37,244 nucleotides of DNA, taken from positions 1 to 37,244 of the forward strand of contig JAJFHF010000013.1 in the NCBI GenBank assembly GCA_021775775.1, read 5' to 3'. Position numbers and translations under genes: made by a program. Numbering within the stretch: the first letter of the stretch is position 1; each line of letters opens with the position of its first letter. Under the pieces are notes generated by a model. The model did no database searches. It was given only the letters and a program-made list of their open reading frames with translations, and was not told where the DNA came from. The stretch comes from Hyphomicrobiaceae bacterium (lineage in GTDB: Bacteria; Pseudomonadota; Alphaproteobacteria; Rhizobiales; HXMU1428-3). Shown here piece after piece: positions 10,630 to 17,062 of the stretch.

Positions 10630-10896
10630 ATGGAGGTCCATAAAGAATGTTTTCCTGAAATGATTGAGTTTTTGCGTGATCACGCCAGTGATCAAGAATG
10701 TGCATTTTTAGATCGTTACTGCGAAATTTTAAAAAGAGATCATAATAAGATCGAACCAGGGAGCAAGGATTCCCTAAGGTTCACAGAAATAGCTAATCAA
10801 TCAGGTTATTTTGAAAGTGAAGTGTTCTTTCGCCATCTTCAAAAGATGCAGCCTATAATTTCAAACCTTCTCGATCAACTTGAGGAGGGCGAGTGA
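10630..10896 (+). CDS. Small helical phage protein, unknown function
   Basis: 88 residues, acidic and helical (MIEFLRDHASDQECAFLDRYCEILKRDH, then FTEIANQSGYFESEVFFRHLQKMQPIISNLLDQLEEGE). Its stop overlaps the start of the replication initiator-like gene by one base (TGATG). No family recognised. Possibly an accessory factor for the next gene. Confidence 0.65.
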   Translation: MEVHKECFPEMIEFLRDHASDQECAFLDRYCEILKRDHNKIEPGSKDSLRFTEIANQSGYFESEVFFRHLQKMQPIISNLLDQLEEGE

Positions 10897-11774
10897 TGAA
10901 TAAGATTGGCCATAACAATCCTCCTAAACAAAGCGTTTTTCGTAATACAGATAAAGGTGATAGTCACACAACGATTCTCAATGAAATGATTCATGACAAG
11001 CGCCTGAGTTATGATCAAATAGGTATCTTGACCTTTCTTTTGAGCCAGCCATATGACTGGGTTGTTACCTCTAAATTGATGATCAGAAAGGGATGCAAGA
11101 AAGATAAGCTTTACCGCCTTCTCGCTGAATTAACGCTACTTGGTTACATGGGCTTTGAGGACATTAGGGACGAAAATAATCAGTATTTAGGGCGTCATTA
11201 CTGGGTTTCTGATAAGCCGTTTGCTGAAATACCGAAAGGAGACTGGCCGCTTACGGAAAAACCGGACACGGGTATCGAAAAATCACAACAAAAACAACCG
11301 TTAACGGAAAAACCGGACGCGGGACCCGTAAGCGGTTCTGCCGTAAGCGGAAAAACCGCCTCTATACAAAATAATATAAGAAACAAAAAAGAAAAAGAAG
11401 AAAAAGAAGATTATTTGGTTTTGGCTTTTGAGGCCTTCAATGATCTAACAGAAAGATCGCCTGTACAAAAAATCATCAAATTATCTGATAAGCGAAAAAA
11501 AGCACTAAGAGCCAGATTGGGAGAGCATAACCTCAATGGTTGGCACAGTGCTTTAGCTGCAATCGAAAGGTCGAGTTTTTTATGTGGGGATAATGACCGA
11601 GGATGGAAAGCTGATTTTGATTGGTTAGTAAATCCAAATAATTTTCTCAAAGTGATTGAGGGAAAATACGGCAACGGACGAGTACGAAAATCAAAAATCA
11701 GCGAAGAGCGAAAAGTCGAGTTGTTGGCCAAGTACGCAGCCCCCCCACCGATCATCAGCGAGGATGCACGATGA
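10896..11774 (+). CDS. Replication initiator-like helix-turn-helix protein
   Basis: 292 residues. Residues 24-80 carry TTILNEMIHDKRLSYDQIGILTFLLSQPYDWVVTSKLMIRKGCKKDKLYRLLAELTLLGYM. This is a helix-turn-helix pattern found in phage and plasmid replication proteins with an N-terminal DnaD/RepA-like domain. A repetitive linker rich in LTEKPD (about 117-150) is followed by a lysine-glutamate cluster and a C-terminal domain with W-H-S-A-L-A-A-I...FDWLVNPNNFLKVIEGKYGN. The latter resembles the end of lambda O-like and helicase loader proteins. Lying directly before primase-helicase ORFs supports initiation or loader function. Origin position was not identified; the repeats in the linker are a candidate. 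Confidence 0.75.
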   Translation: MNKIGHNNPPKQSVFRNTDKGDSHTTILNEMIHDKRLSYDQIGILTFLLSQPYDWVVTSKLMIRKGCKKDKLYRLLAELTLLGYMGFEDIRDENNQYLGRHYWVSDKPFAEIPKGDWPLTEKPDTGIEKSQQKQPLTEKPDAGPVSGSAVSGKTASIQNNIRNKKEKEEKEDYLVLAFEAFNDLTERSPVQKIIKLSDKRKKALRARLGEHNLNGWHSALAAIERSSFLCGDNDRGWKADFDWLVNPNNFLKVIEGKYGNGRVRKSKISEERKVELLAKYAAPPPIISEDAR

Positions 11775-12319
11775 AAACAGCGGATGAGCTTTGCAGCCAA
11801 AACAAAATACCCCAAAACCAACCGCTCAAGGCCGGGCACAACTACACGACTTGCCCCGAATGCAGCCAACAGCGCAAACCACGCAACAGGAAAACAAAAT
11901 GCTTGAGAGTGACGGTTGACCAGCTTGGAATTAAATTTACCTGCTTTCATTGCGGGTGGTACGGGCACGGATTTTATGACGAGGATGAACATGGAACATA
12001 TCAAAATTCAAGAAATCGATTGGGCGGAAAGCCGGGGGCTGGACGCGGAACAAGCGCGCAGGCAAGGGCTGGAAGCGCAGGGGAGCAAGATCGGGTTCAG
12101 GTACGAATTTGGCGGACAGACGAAATTCACGAAATGGCGCAATCACGACAAAACGGGCTGGAACATACAGCCAAGCGGACAGCCAATGTTTCTGTTCAAC
12201 GTGGATTGCCTAGCGGATCACGTCTGCATCCCCGAGGAAGTTCACACGCCATTGATAATCACGGAGGGCGAGTTAGACGCGATAAGCTGCATTCAGGTGG
12301 GGTTCTCGTTCGTCGTTAG
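11771..12319 (+). CDS. Primase zinc-binding domain ORF, out of frame with helicase
   Basis: The first 70 residues form a T7-type primase zinc domain: CPECSQQRKPRNRKTKCLRVTV then FTCFHCGWYGHGFY (cysteines in two CxxC pairs, residues 28-31 and 57-60). After about residue 72 the frame reads across the start of the Toprim-helicase gene and is not protein-like, so only the start is meaningful. In T7 gp4 the same domain is fused to the Toprim-helicase. Here joining would need a +1 shift. Split gene, sequencing indel or programmed frameshift are the options. Start overlaps the initiator stop by four bases (ATGA). Confidence 0.6.
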   Translation: MKTADELCSQNKIPQNQPLKAGHNYTTCPECSQQRKPRNRKTKCLRVTVDQLGIKFTCFHCGWYGHGFYDEDEHGTYQNSRNRLGGKPGAGRGTSAQARAGSAGEQDRVQVRIWRTDEIHEMAQSRQNGLEHTAKRTANVSVQRGLPSGSRLHPRGSSHAIDNHGGRVRRDKLHSGGVLVRR

Positions 12320-13490
12320 TGTTCCGACAGGTGCCGGATGTTCAAAATCTGAAGGTATAATTGACGCTGGCAATGATAAGCAGTTTCAATATTTGTGGGA
12401 TGTGATCGGGAAAATTGACGAGTTTAAAAAGGTGATTTTATTCACTGATAACGATGATGCAGGACTAACGCTGCGCAATGAATTGTCAATTCGAGTGGGT
12501 GAGAAAAAATGTTATTACGTCCAGGTGCCAGATGGCTGCAAAGACGCTAATGATATTTTGGTCAGGCATGGCAAAGACCATTTGAACCAATTAATAACTC
12601 AGGCAAAGCCGCTTGTAAGTGATGATATTGTTGGTTTGTTTGATTTACCGCCAATGCCTAAAATGCCTCAAATTCTCACAGGCTGGGAGCCATTAAATCA
12701 ACATTGTTTGCTCACACGCCCTGAGTTCATGGTGATTACGGGGGAGCCAGGGACAGGTAAATCTCAGTTTGCCAGAGCCTTGGCGTTTCACTTGAGTTTT
12801 GGATTATCGAGAGGCACATTTAAAACCGGCCCTGATGTTTTACGAGGGATGTTTTTCACACTAGAAGACCCCGCTAGTCGTTTGCAGAGAGACAGCTATT
12901 CATACATGCGCGGGATTGGCTTTGGAAGCTCTGACCCTGAAAAACAACAGCGGGTGAGGGAGTTCATATCTGACCGCATCAAAGTGATCAAACCCTCTGA
13001 CAATGTCTTAACGCTTGATTGGGCGGCTGAAAGAATTGAATGGGCTGTAACCAGACACAATTGTAATTACATCATTTTGGACCCATGGAATGAGGTCGAG
13101 CATGATTTTGGGCGTTTGTCGGAAACCATCTATGTTGGCAATGCCATTAGGCGGTTGAAGCGTCTTTGCTCACGTCTTGGGATTTTACTAATCGTCGTTG
13201 CCCACCCAACAAAACGCGATAAAAAGACAGGCCCTGTTGATCTCTACTCAATCGCAGGGTCAGCAAATTGGTACAACAAATCTGATCACGGGATTGTTTT
13301 GACCAAGCCTGATTTTGGCGAAAATATTCTCAAGGTCGATATCCAAAAATGTAAGGACTGGGAAACAATGGGATCACCAGGCGCTGTCTATATGCGGTTT
13401 AATAGAGATAAGAAAGATTTTGTCTGCCTGTCTGGTGATGAGGTGGCGGAACTAAAGGAAGCTTACGAAGAAAAAGGATTTAACTCATGA
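11991..13490 (+). CDS. Toprim primase-DnaB-type helicase
   Basis: 499 residues from ATG 11991, chosen because GAGG lies six bases before it and homology starts at IDWAESRGLDAEQARRQGL. Toprim domain: IITEGELDAIS (89-99), FTDNDDAG (151-158), KDANDIL (184-190). RecA-like helicase: Walker A GEPGTGKS (251-258), ILDPWNEVEHD Walker B region, IVVAHPTKRDKK, and SAN-W-Y-N-K-S-D-H-G. It would unwind DNA and, with the zinc domain at 11771, prime lagging strands. Alone it resembles the short T7 gp4B form. Codon composition changes near 12335 (see findings). Confidence 0.9.
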   Translation: MEHIKIQEIDWAESRGLDAEQARRQGLEAQGSKIGFRYEFGGQTKFTKWRNHDKTGWNIQPSGQPMFLFNVDCLADHVCIPEEVHTPLIITEGELDAISCIQVGFSFVVSVPTGAGCSKSEGIIDAGNDKQFQYLWDVIGKIDEFKKVILFTDNDDAGLTLRNELSIRVGEKKCYYVQVPDGCKDANDILVRHGKDHLNQLITQAKPLVSDDIVGLFDLPPMPKMPQILTGWEPLNQHCLLTRPEFMVITGEPGTGKSQFARALAFHLSFGLSRGTFKTGPDVLRGMFFTLEDPASRLQRDSYSYMRGIGFGSSDPEKQQRVREFISDRIKVIKPSDNVLTLDWAAERIEWAVTRHNCNYIILDPWNEVEHDFGRLSETIYVGNAIRRLKRLCSRLGILLIVVAHPTKRDKKTGPVDLYSIAGSANWYNKSDHGIVLTKPDFGENILKVDIQKCKDWETMGSPGAVYMRFNRDKKDFVCLSGDEVAELKEAYEEKGFNS

Positions 13491-13903
13491 CCCCATTTCT
13501 ACTCATTGCAATAACAATTTTAACAGCGGCCCTCCTAGCTAGTTTGCTGGTGAACAGCTCCCAAGCCAAGATAATCAATCGGATAAAAGCCCGTGTTGAG
13601 CAATTGGAGGCTTTGGACCGATCTGAAGAGATCCAACGATTAACAGCTGAGCACGGCGTGAGGATGGGCGCTCTTCGACTTGAGATAGAGAAAATCACTG
13701 ATTGTTACAATGATCTGAAAAAAGAGCGTGGCTGGGGCTTTGAGAGTAGCTCACTGGGAAGCAAAAGCTCAAAAAGGGATGGCCTCCCCACCTTAGCAAT
13801 TAAAGGACCTTCACAGAGAGGATACGAGAGTTTTGAGGGTGATGATTTTGACGATGGAAGAGAGCTTATGACCACCAAGCAAAGAAAAAGGATTGGTGGG
13901 TAA
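13487..13903 (+). CDS. Membrane-anchored coiled-coil protein
   Basis: 138 residues. An N-terminal hydrophobic segment (FLLIAITILTAALLASLLV, 4-22) precedes a helical region (INRIKARVEQLEALDRSEEIQRLTAEHG, LRLEIEKITDCYNDLKKERGW) and a disordered, charged tail. The topology (N-in anchor with external or internal coiled coil) resembles i-spanin-like or membrane regulator proteins, but there is no lysis gene beside it, so spanin is doubtful. Overlaps the helicase stop by four bases. Confidence 0.65.
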   Translation: MTPFLLIAITILTAALLASLLVNSSQAKIINRIKARVEQLEALDRSEEIQRLTAEHGVRMGALRLEIEKITDCYNDLKKERGWGFESSSLGSKSSKRDGLPTLAIKGPSQRGYESFEGDDFDDGRELMTTKQRKRIGG

Positions 13904-14557
13904 ATGAATATTATTATTAAAGACAAAGCAACCCAAGCGCTTATTGATCGACTAGGAATGAAACTTCTTGAGGAACTTAAAAGGCGCGTATTAGAAATGA
14001 TGGAGCGAGTGAATGCTGATACTCAATCTAATTTAATAGAGGTGGTTGCGTATAGGCATGGGCGGGGGGTTTGTCTTCAAGCAGAGTTCAATGGGGGGCA
14101 GCTTGAGCAGTATTTAAATTCTCAGCATTTGACCTTTGAAGGCCCCTTGAAAAGAAAACCAAAAAACATTGTTAAACCAAGAACAACATCACCAACCCCT
14201 TATAGAGCACTCCCCTCAAAACAGCCTGCAAATTTTATTGACACTCGAGAAATTCATGGAGACAGAGAGATGGCAAATCAAATTAGTGAGCAGCGATTGA
14301 GAGATATAATGAAAGCTGCAAAAAAGCGTGAAGAGTGCCTTCGCGCAAAACCAAGAGACCAGGATGGCGCTATCTCATCAGGTATTGAATTAGAAAAACT
14401 ATTGGACTTGCAAACAGCCACAGCTCTTGTTCGCACCTATCGCGCGGTTCAATCAATTGAAGAAGCAAATTTGGCGGTTGAGACGAGGGCGCTTTCAAGA
14501 TTGATCTCAAATCAAAAATTATTAATTGACGCCTTGGGGGGTGCGCATGGAAATTGA
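13904..14557 (+). CDS. Phage protein, unknown function
   Basis: 217 residues; ATG immediately follows the previous stop. N-terminal helix (KATQALIDRLGMKLLEELKRRVLEMMERV), a middle stretch with beta character (EVVAYRHGRGVCLQAEFN), a basic proline-rich linker (KRKPKNIVKPRTTSPTPYRALPSK) and a C-terminal helical domain. The linker suggests two folded domains and possible nucleic acid binding. I do not recognise a family. Confidence 0.65.
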   Translation: MNIIIKDKATQALIDRLGMKLLEELKRRVLEMMERVNADTQSNLIEVVAYRHGRGVCLQAEFNGGQLEQYLNSQHLTFEGPLKRKPKNIVKPRTTSPTPYRALPSKQPANFIDTREIHGDREMANQISEQRLRDIMKAAKKREECLRAKPRDQDGAISSGIELEKLLDLQTATALVRTYRAVQSIEEANLAVETRALSRLISNQKLLIDALGGAHGN

Positions 14558-15263
14558 TAGACAAGCCGCTAAGCAAATACGCGAAGAAAAGGCAAAAAAC
14601 GCCAAAATAAGCTTTGGTGTGCAGAGGTATAACTCAACCACACCAACGCAAGGCCATAGGCATAATACAAGCTATTACCTTGAGCGAATGGAGAAGGGTG
14701 AAGTCGGAAACCCTGAAATAATAGAGGGTAGGGATGCCCCGCCTCAGGCCTTCATAAGCCCAAAGGATGGCCGATATAAACATTTAGCGCCCCCACCACG
14801 ATTAGGAATGCTTAGTCGGCTTTACAGCAATGGGCGACTACGTCTACGACACCTTCGTGCATTGAATCTTTTTCTAACGGATTGCGCTAGAGCACAAGGA
14901 AGTTCAAAAGGGCTAACGGCTCAGCTGTCTGAAAAGGTGGATTGCCCGAAAACACTGAAAGCTCCGGAGGCTTACTTGGGGTCTTATGGGAATGATGCAT
15001 ATTACCGTTATAAGCATATTTATAATGGATTGAGAAACCATGAGCTAGCGCTTTTGGTTTGGTCTGTTGTGCAAGAAATGCTCACAACTGATGAGATCGT
15101 TGCGCGCGACATAGATCGCTCAGGTGACCAGAAAAACGTAGAGACAATCGGGGCTGCCTGTGATGGTTATAAGCACAAAACTGCAGCATCTTCAGCCGGT
15201 ACGGCAAGGCTCCATGCATTGCTTGATTCAATTGCAGAGCTTTACGGATTGAGGGAGGAGTAA
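14547..15263 (+). CDS. Possible late regulator, weak DUF6456-like pattern
   Basis: 238 residues from ATG 14547 (GGGGGGTG before it). After a basic N terminus, residues 92-130 read RLGMLSRLYSNGRLRLRHLRALNLFLTDCARAQGSSKG. The C-terminal part is helical and ends in LLDSIAELYGLREE. The layout (L-x-R-L-Y...HLRA...F...RA then a C-terminal helical block ending L-x-x-L-A-x-x-Y-G-L) recalls DUF6456, a presumed DNA-binding domain of Alphaproteobacteria, but the match is loose. Being the last full-length gene before the late-region terminator and structured RNA, it occupies the place of a Q-like late regulator; that is inference from position. Confidence 0.55.
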   Translation: MEIDRQAAKQIREEKAKNAKISFGVQRYNSTTPTQGHRHNTSYYLERMEKGEVGNPEIIEGRDAPPQAFISPKDGRYKHLAPPPRLGMLSRLYSNGRLRLRHLRALNLFLTDCARAQGSSKGLTAQLSEKVDCPKTLKAPEAYLGSYGNDAYYRYKHIYNGLRNHELALLVWSVVQEMLTTDEIVARDIDRSGDQKNVETIGAACDGYKHKTAASSAGTARLHALLDSIAELYGLREE

Positions 15264-15298
15264 GTGAGGATGTTATCGACCGTGACCAAGTGGTCAAG

Positions 15299-15439
15299 AT
15301 GTGGCGGCAAAACCACGTGATATGCCTGCAAGTGGCTGATGGTGACTTGTCCGTCATGGAAAAAATCAGATTAAGAGAGCGAAGCGATGTTGATAGATCA
15401 ATATGTGGTGAATGGATAGGGGGGGGTGATGGAGACTGA
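15299..15439 (+). CDS. Possible small ORF before truncated nuclease
   Basis: From ATG 15299 the frame gives 46 residues containing NHVICLQVADGDLSVMEKIRLRERSDVDRSICGEWIG and ends at TGA 15437-15439. It is protein-like, and the frame extends upstream as SEDVIDRDQ to the strong GGGAGGAG site at 15254-15261, but with GTA where a start is expected. The nearest GTG (15264) is in another frame and stops after 18 codons. Either a start-codon mutation, a small frameshift, or a short gene with an internal start. Confidence 0.35.
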   Translation: MWRQNHVICLQVADGDLSVMEKIRLRERSDVDRSICGEWIGGGDGD

Positions 15440-15671
15440 TCTAGATAAAATCAATAAAATTTTTCAAAGTCCATTTGTCCATATGACAGATGAAAAACAG
15501 TTGCAAGCAGAGATCGCACAACGCTTTGATGAGCATGGTATTGAGTATTCAAAAGAGATTGCTGTGACAGGCGGTGTTATAGATTTTCTGGTTTGCCTGT
15601 TGCGGAATGAAAAAAGGATTATGCAAATAAAATCCAAAAACCCGCTTGACACCATGCGCATAGCATGTTAG
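15429..15671 (+). pseudogene. Truncated nuclease-like ORF (VRR/PD-D/ExK pattern)
   Basis: 80 residues. ADEKQLQ-type opening (DEKQLQAEIAQRFDEHGIEYSKEIAVTGGVIDFLV) fits small phage PD-(D/E)xK nucleases: an E in the first helix, a strand, and G-V-I-D-F-L-V carrying the catalytic D. In the family the D-F strand is followed by G-x-x-I-E-x-K and a further 60 or more residues. Here K-R-I-M-Q-I-K follows and the protein stops, so the C-terminal half is missing. The 3' end overlaps a promoter-like TTGACA, suggesting that a recombination event joined the gene to the late regulatory region. Confidence 0.5.
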
Positions 15672-15674
15672 GTA
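15646..15674 (+). promoter_or_regulatory. Possible late promoter with palindrome in spacer
   Basis: TTGACA (15646-15651) is a perfect -35. A 17-base spacer holds CATGC-GCATA-GCATG (15653-15667), an inverted repeat, and the -10 (TAGGTA, 15669-15674) is poor. The arrangement suggests a promoter needing or blocked by a protein bound at the palindrome. It lies just before a strong terminator and the structured RNA, like the late promoter and terminator of lambdoid phages. Confidence 0.4.
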
Positions 15675-15693
15675 AATTTCCATAGTTGGAGAT

Positions 15694-15724
15694 GCGCCTA
15701 AAACTCGGTTTTGGGCGCTTTTTT
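15694..15724 (+). terminator. Strong intrinsic terminator at head of late region
   Basis: GCGCC-T-AAAAC (15694-15704) pairs with GTTTT-G-GGCGC (15708-15718), 11 bp with one G-U pair and a TCG loop, followed by six T. It would stop transcripts from the early operon or from the promoter at 15646 within about 40 bases unless antiterminated. Confidence 0.9.
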
Positions 15725-15827
15725 GTGAATAAATTCCTATTTCTAGTAAAGTAGCATAGTAAGAATGCAAAGAGGTTGGCAACTGTCCGTCTAAGAAAGA
15801 AGCCAACCCCTCTAATATGAAGTAATC

Positions 15828-15836
15828 CTAATTCAA
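15828..15836 (+). repeat. Linker repeat CTAATTCAA, copy 1 of 3
   Basis: CTAATTCAA occurs exactly at 15828-15836, 16065-16073 and 16147-16155. All three lie in single-stranded linkers between predicted hairpins (A/B, D/E, E/F), which suggests a conserved contact or protein site within the RNA. Confidence 0.7.
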
Positions 15837-16064
15837 CTATTTCCAATATTGAAACGGTTATGGCCCTTCCCTGTATGGTCAGGGGTTGTACTCTGACGGG
15901 GGTACCTCTCGGAGCAATGTTGTGCATAGCATTGTGAGCATCGAAGCTCTGAGGGCCACCAGCAATTTTTTTATCGTCTGGTGTATACAGAGGGACGGCA
16001 AACCGACTGTATGTTTATATTTACACCAGATGCTAACCCCACCATTTGCCCTTAGCGGTGGGGA

Positions 16065-16073
16065 CTAATTCAA
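16065..16073 (+). repeat. Linker repeat CTAATTCAA, copy 2 of 3
   Basis: Between hairpins D and E of the structured region; two bases before stem E begins. Confidence 0.7.
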
Positions 16074-16146
16074 GCCCCGCACCTCTAGATCGCGTTAAGA
16101 GATATACAATTAGCTACTGTATGCAGGCGATCTACGTGCGGGGTGT

Positions 16147-16155
16147 CTAATTCAA
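16147..16155 (+). repeat. Linker repeat CTAATTCAA, copy 3 of 3
   Basis: Between hairpins E and F, four bases after stem E ends. Confidence 0.7.
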
Positions 16156-16389
16156 ACAACAATCCAGTTAGAGCAGCCAGGCATGCCCCATGAACGCTTG
16201 AGCGGACCCACCGCTTGCGTTCAACCCAGCACCTCACCTGGTTGCTCTATCCCAATTACACAGGCTCTTTTTGTGTTCACCTCCCTGGCACAAAAACTAA
16301 AGCTTGTGTAACCAGTTTAGTCCACAACGAACCCAAGCGAACCTATACAGAAGCAATCGTAAAACATAGCGCTATGGGATGTTGTGGGC

Positions 16390-16395
16390 TATAAT
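16390..16395 (+). promoter_or_regulatory. Possible -10 box TATAAT before first late gene
   Basis: A perfect TATAAT at 16390-16395, at the 3' edge of hairpin H and 44 bases before the first late ATG. No -35 of good quality is seen at the right distance (16367-16372 reads TAGCGC) and no extended -10, so an activator would be needed if it is a promoter. Confidence 0.3.
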
Positions 16396-16438
16396 GCCTT
16401 TAAATGATTTGGAACAACTACGTGAGGGCAATAGGTAA

Positions 16439-16648
16439 ATGGCTGACGAAATTGAACCTGAATGTCAAGAGGGTGATATCGCCAAAAGAAAAGAGTCTGA
16501 AGACGGAGAAATCGTTATTGTGCCCATATCTTCAAGAGGACACTATCCTGATGAGCCTCATTACTACGAAATAGGGCCTAATGTTTACTTTGATGGTGCT
16601 CAGATGAGAGAGCTAGGGCTAGAAGGTTTCAAAAAAATAATTAGATGA
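16439..16648 (+). CDS. Small acidic protein, first late gene
   Basis: 69 residues; acidic N terminus (ADEIEPECQEGDIAKRKESEDGE) and a beta-like core IVIVPISSRGHYPDEPHYYEIGPNVYFDG followed by AQMRELGLEGFKKIIR. No family recognised. Start has AATAGGTAA before it and GAGGG 13 bases up. The stop overlaps the next gene by four bases. Confidence 0.55.
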   Translation: MADEIEPECQEGDIAKRKESEDGEIVIVPISSRGHYPDEPHYYEIGPNVYFDGAQMRELGLEGFKKIIR

Positions 16649-16953
16649 TAAATCGACGCAAACTCTTACAAGCACTAGGCTGTTCAGGATTGGTGTTAAC
16701 CTTGCCGATTGGGCAGGAGGCTCAGAAGACGCCAGAGACAGCCTCCCAAGATATTCCAGATTTAATGAGCCCTCGGTTTATTGAGGTGAATGTCATGTAC
16801 AGGTTTACCCGCAGTGATCAGTGGAGCGCTAAGGAACAGGATGCATTGATGAAACTCCAGCAGCCAGCCGCTCAATACAACCAAATTAAGCCTAAAAACA
16901 ATAAAGGCAGGCCATCACTATATTTTCAGGCACAAAACCTGTCAAAGACTTAA
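16645..16953 (+). CDS. Signal-peptide protein with portal-like fragment
   Basis: 102 residues. It opens with a twin-arginine-like signal (INRRKLLQALGCSGLVLTLP). The C-terminal half contains SDQWSAKEQDALMKLQQP then AQYNQIKPKNN, which aligns with residues 54-86 of this phage's own portal (YQWSSEEQEILRKRQQP then YYNQIRLKVN). The portal N-terminal helix pair thus appears grafted onto a short leader. It may be a recombination relic placed before the terminase genes rather than a working protein. I would not assign a function. Confidence 0.5.
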   Translation: MINRRKLLQALGCSGLVLTLPIGQEAQKTPETASQDIPDLMSPRFIEVNVMYRFTRSDQWSAKEQDALMKLQQPAAQYNQIKPKNNKGRPSLYFQAQNLSKT

Positions 16954-17021
16954 GACACTTAATCATAAGCTAAGTGCATAGAGGCACAATCTTAACTCAC
17001 CTAGAGCCAAACTTACACAAC

Positions 17022-17046
17022 AACCCGCTTCACGGCGGGTTTTTTA
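17022..17046 (+). terminator. Intrinsic terminator before late gene 17063
   Basis: AACCCGC (17022-17028) pairs with GCGGGTT (17035-17041), loop TTCACG, T-run to 17045. It is followed directly by ATTGGAAA and the next gene, the same junction sequence as at 29941 and 31795. Confidence 0.85.
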
Positions 17047-17062
17047 TTGGAAAGATTTCTAA

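Larger units (their letters stand above)
15771..16391 (+). ncRNA. Candidate giant structured phage RNA with eight hairpin domains
   Basis: About 620 bases with no convincing ORF but strong consecutive pairing. A: GGTTGGC 15774-15780 with 15802-15808, extended by AGA/TCT. B: TGGCCCT 15861-15867 with 15952-15958, enclosing CCCTG/CAGGG 15869-15884 and CGGAGC/GCTCTG 15910-15951. C: 15975-15985 with 16022-16032, then ATACAG/CTGTAT and CGG/CCG inside. D: CCCCACC 16037-16043 with 16057-16063. E: CCCCGCAC 16075-16082 with 16136-16143, then TAGATCGC 16086-16093 with 16127-16134, then ATACA/TGTAT. F: 13 bp, 16169-16181 with 16237-16249, enclosing TGAACGC/GCGTTCA and AGCGG/CCGCT. G: 16256-16266 with 16301-16311, then TTTTTGTG/CACAAAAA. 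H: 16318-16328 with 16381-16391, enclosing the self-complementary CATAGCGCTATG. No terminator follows H, so it may be the 5' part of late mRNA or be processed. Size and ornate form recall GOLLD and ROOL phage RNAs; identity not established. Confidence 0.72.

Noticed and set aside
9608-10630. Plus-strand ORF of 340 residues
   Set aside because: It runs antisense to the coiled-coil and XRE genes, whose sequences are clearly protein-like, and then across regulatory DNA; its own translation has no family-like pattern.
13487-13903. Spanin call for the anchored coiled-coil protein
   Set aside because: No lysis genes adjoin it and there is no embedded outer-membrane partner ORF with a lipobox.
15886-16068. 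Short ORFs within the structured region (also 15619-15927 minus)
   Set aside because: No ribosome site, odd composition, and they cross the paired arms of predicted hairpins. The stems explain the sequence better.
16165-16249. tRNA-like look of hairpin F (GTTAGAGCAGCC resembles a D arm)
   Set aside because: No acceptor stem, no T arm with TTCGA, and no anticodon arm can be drawn; the 13-bp pairing accounts for the sequence.
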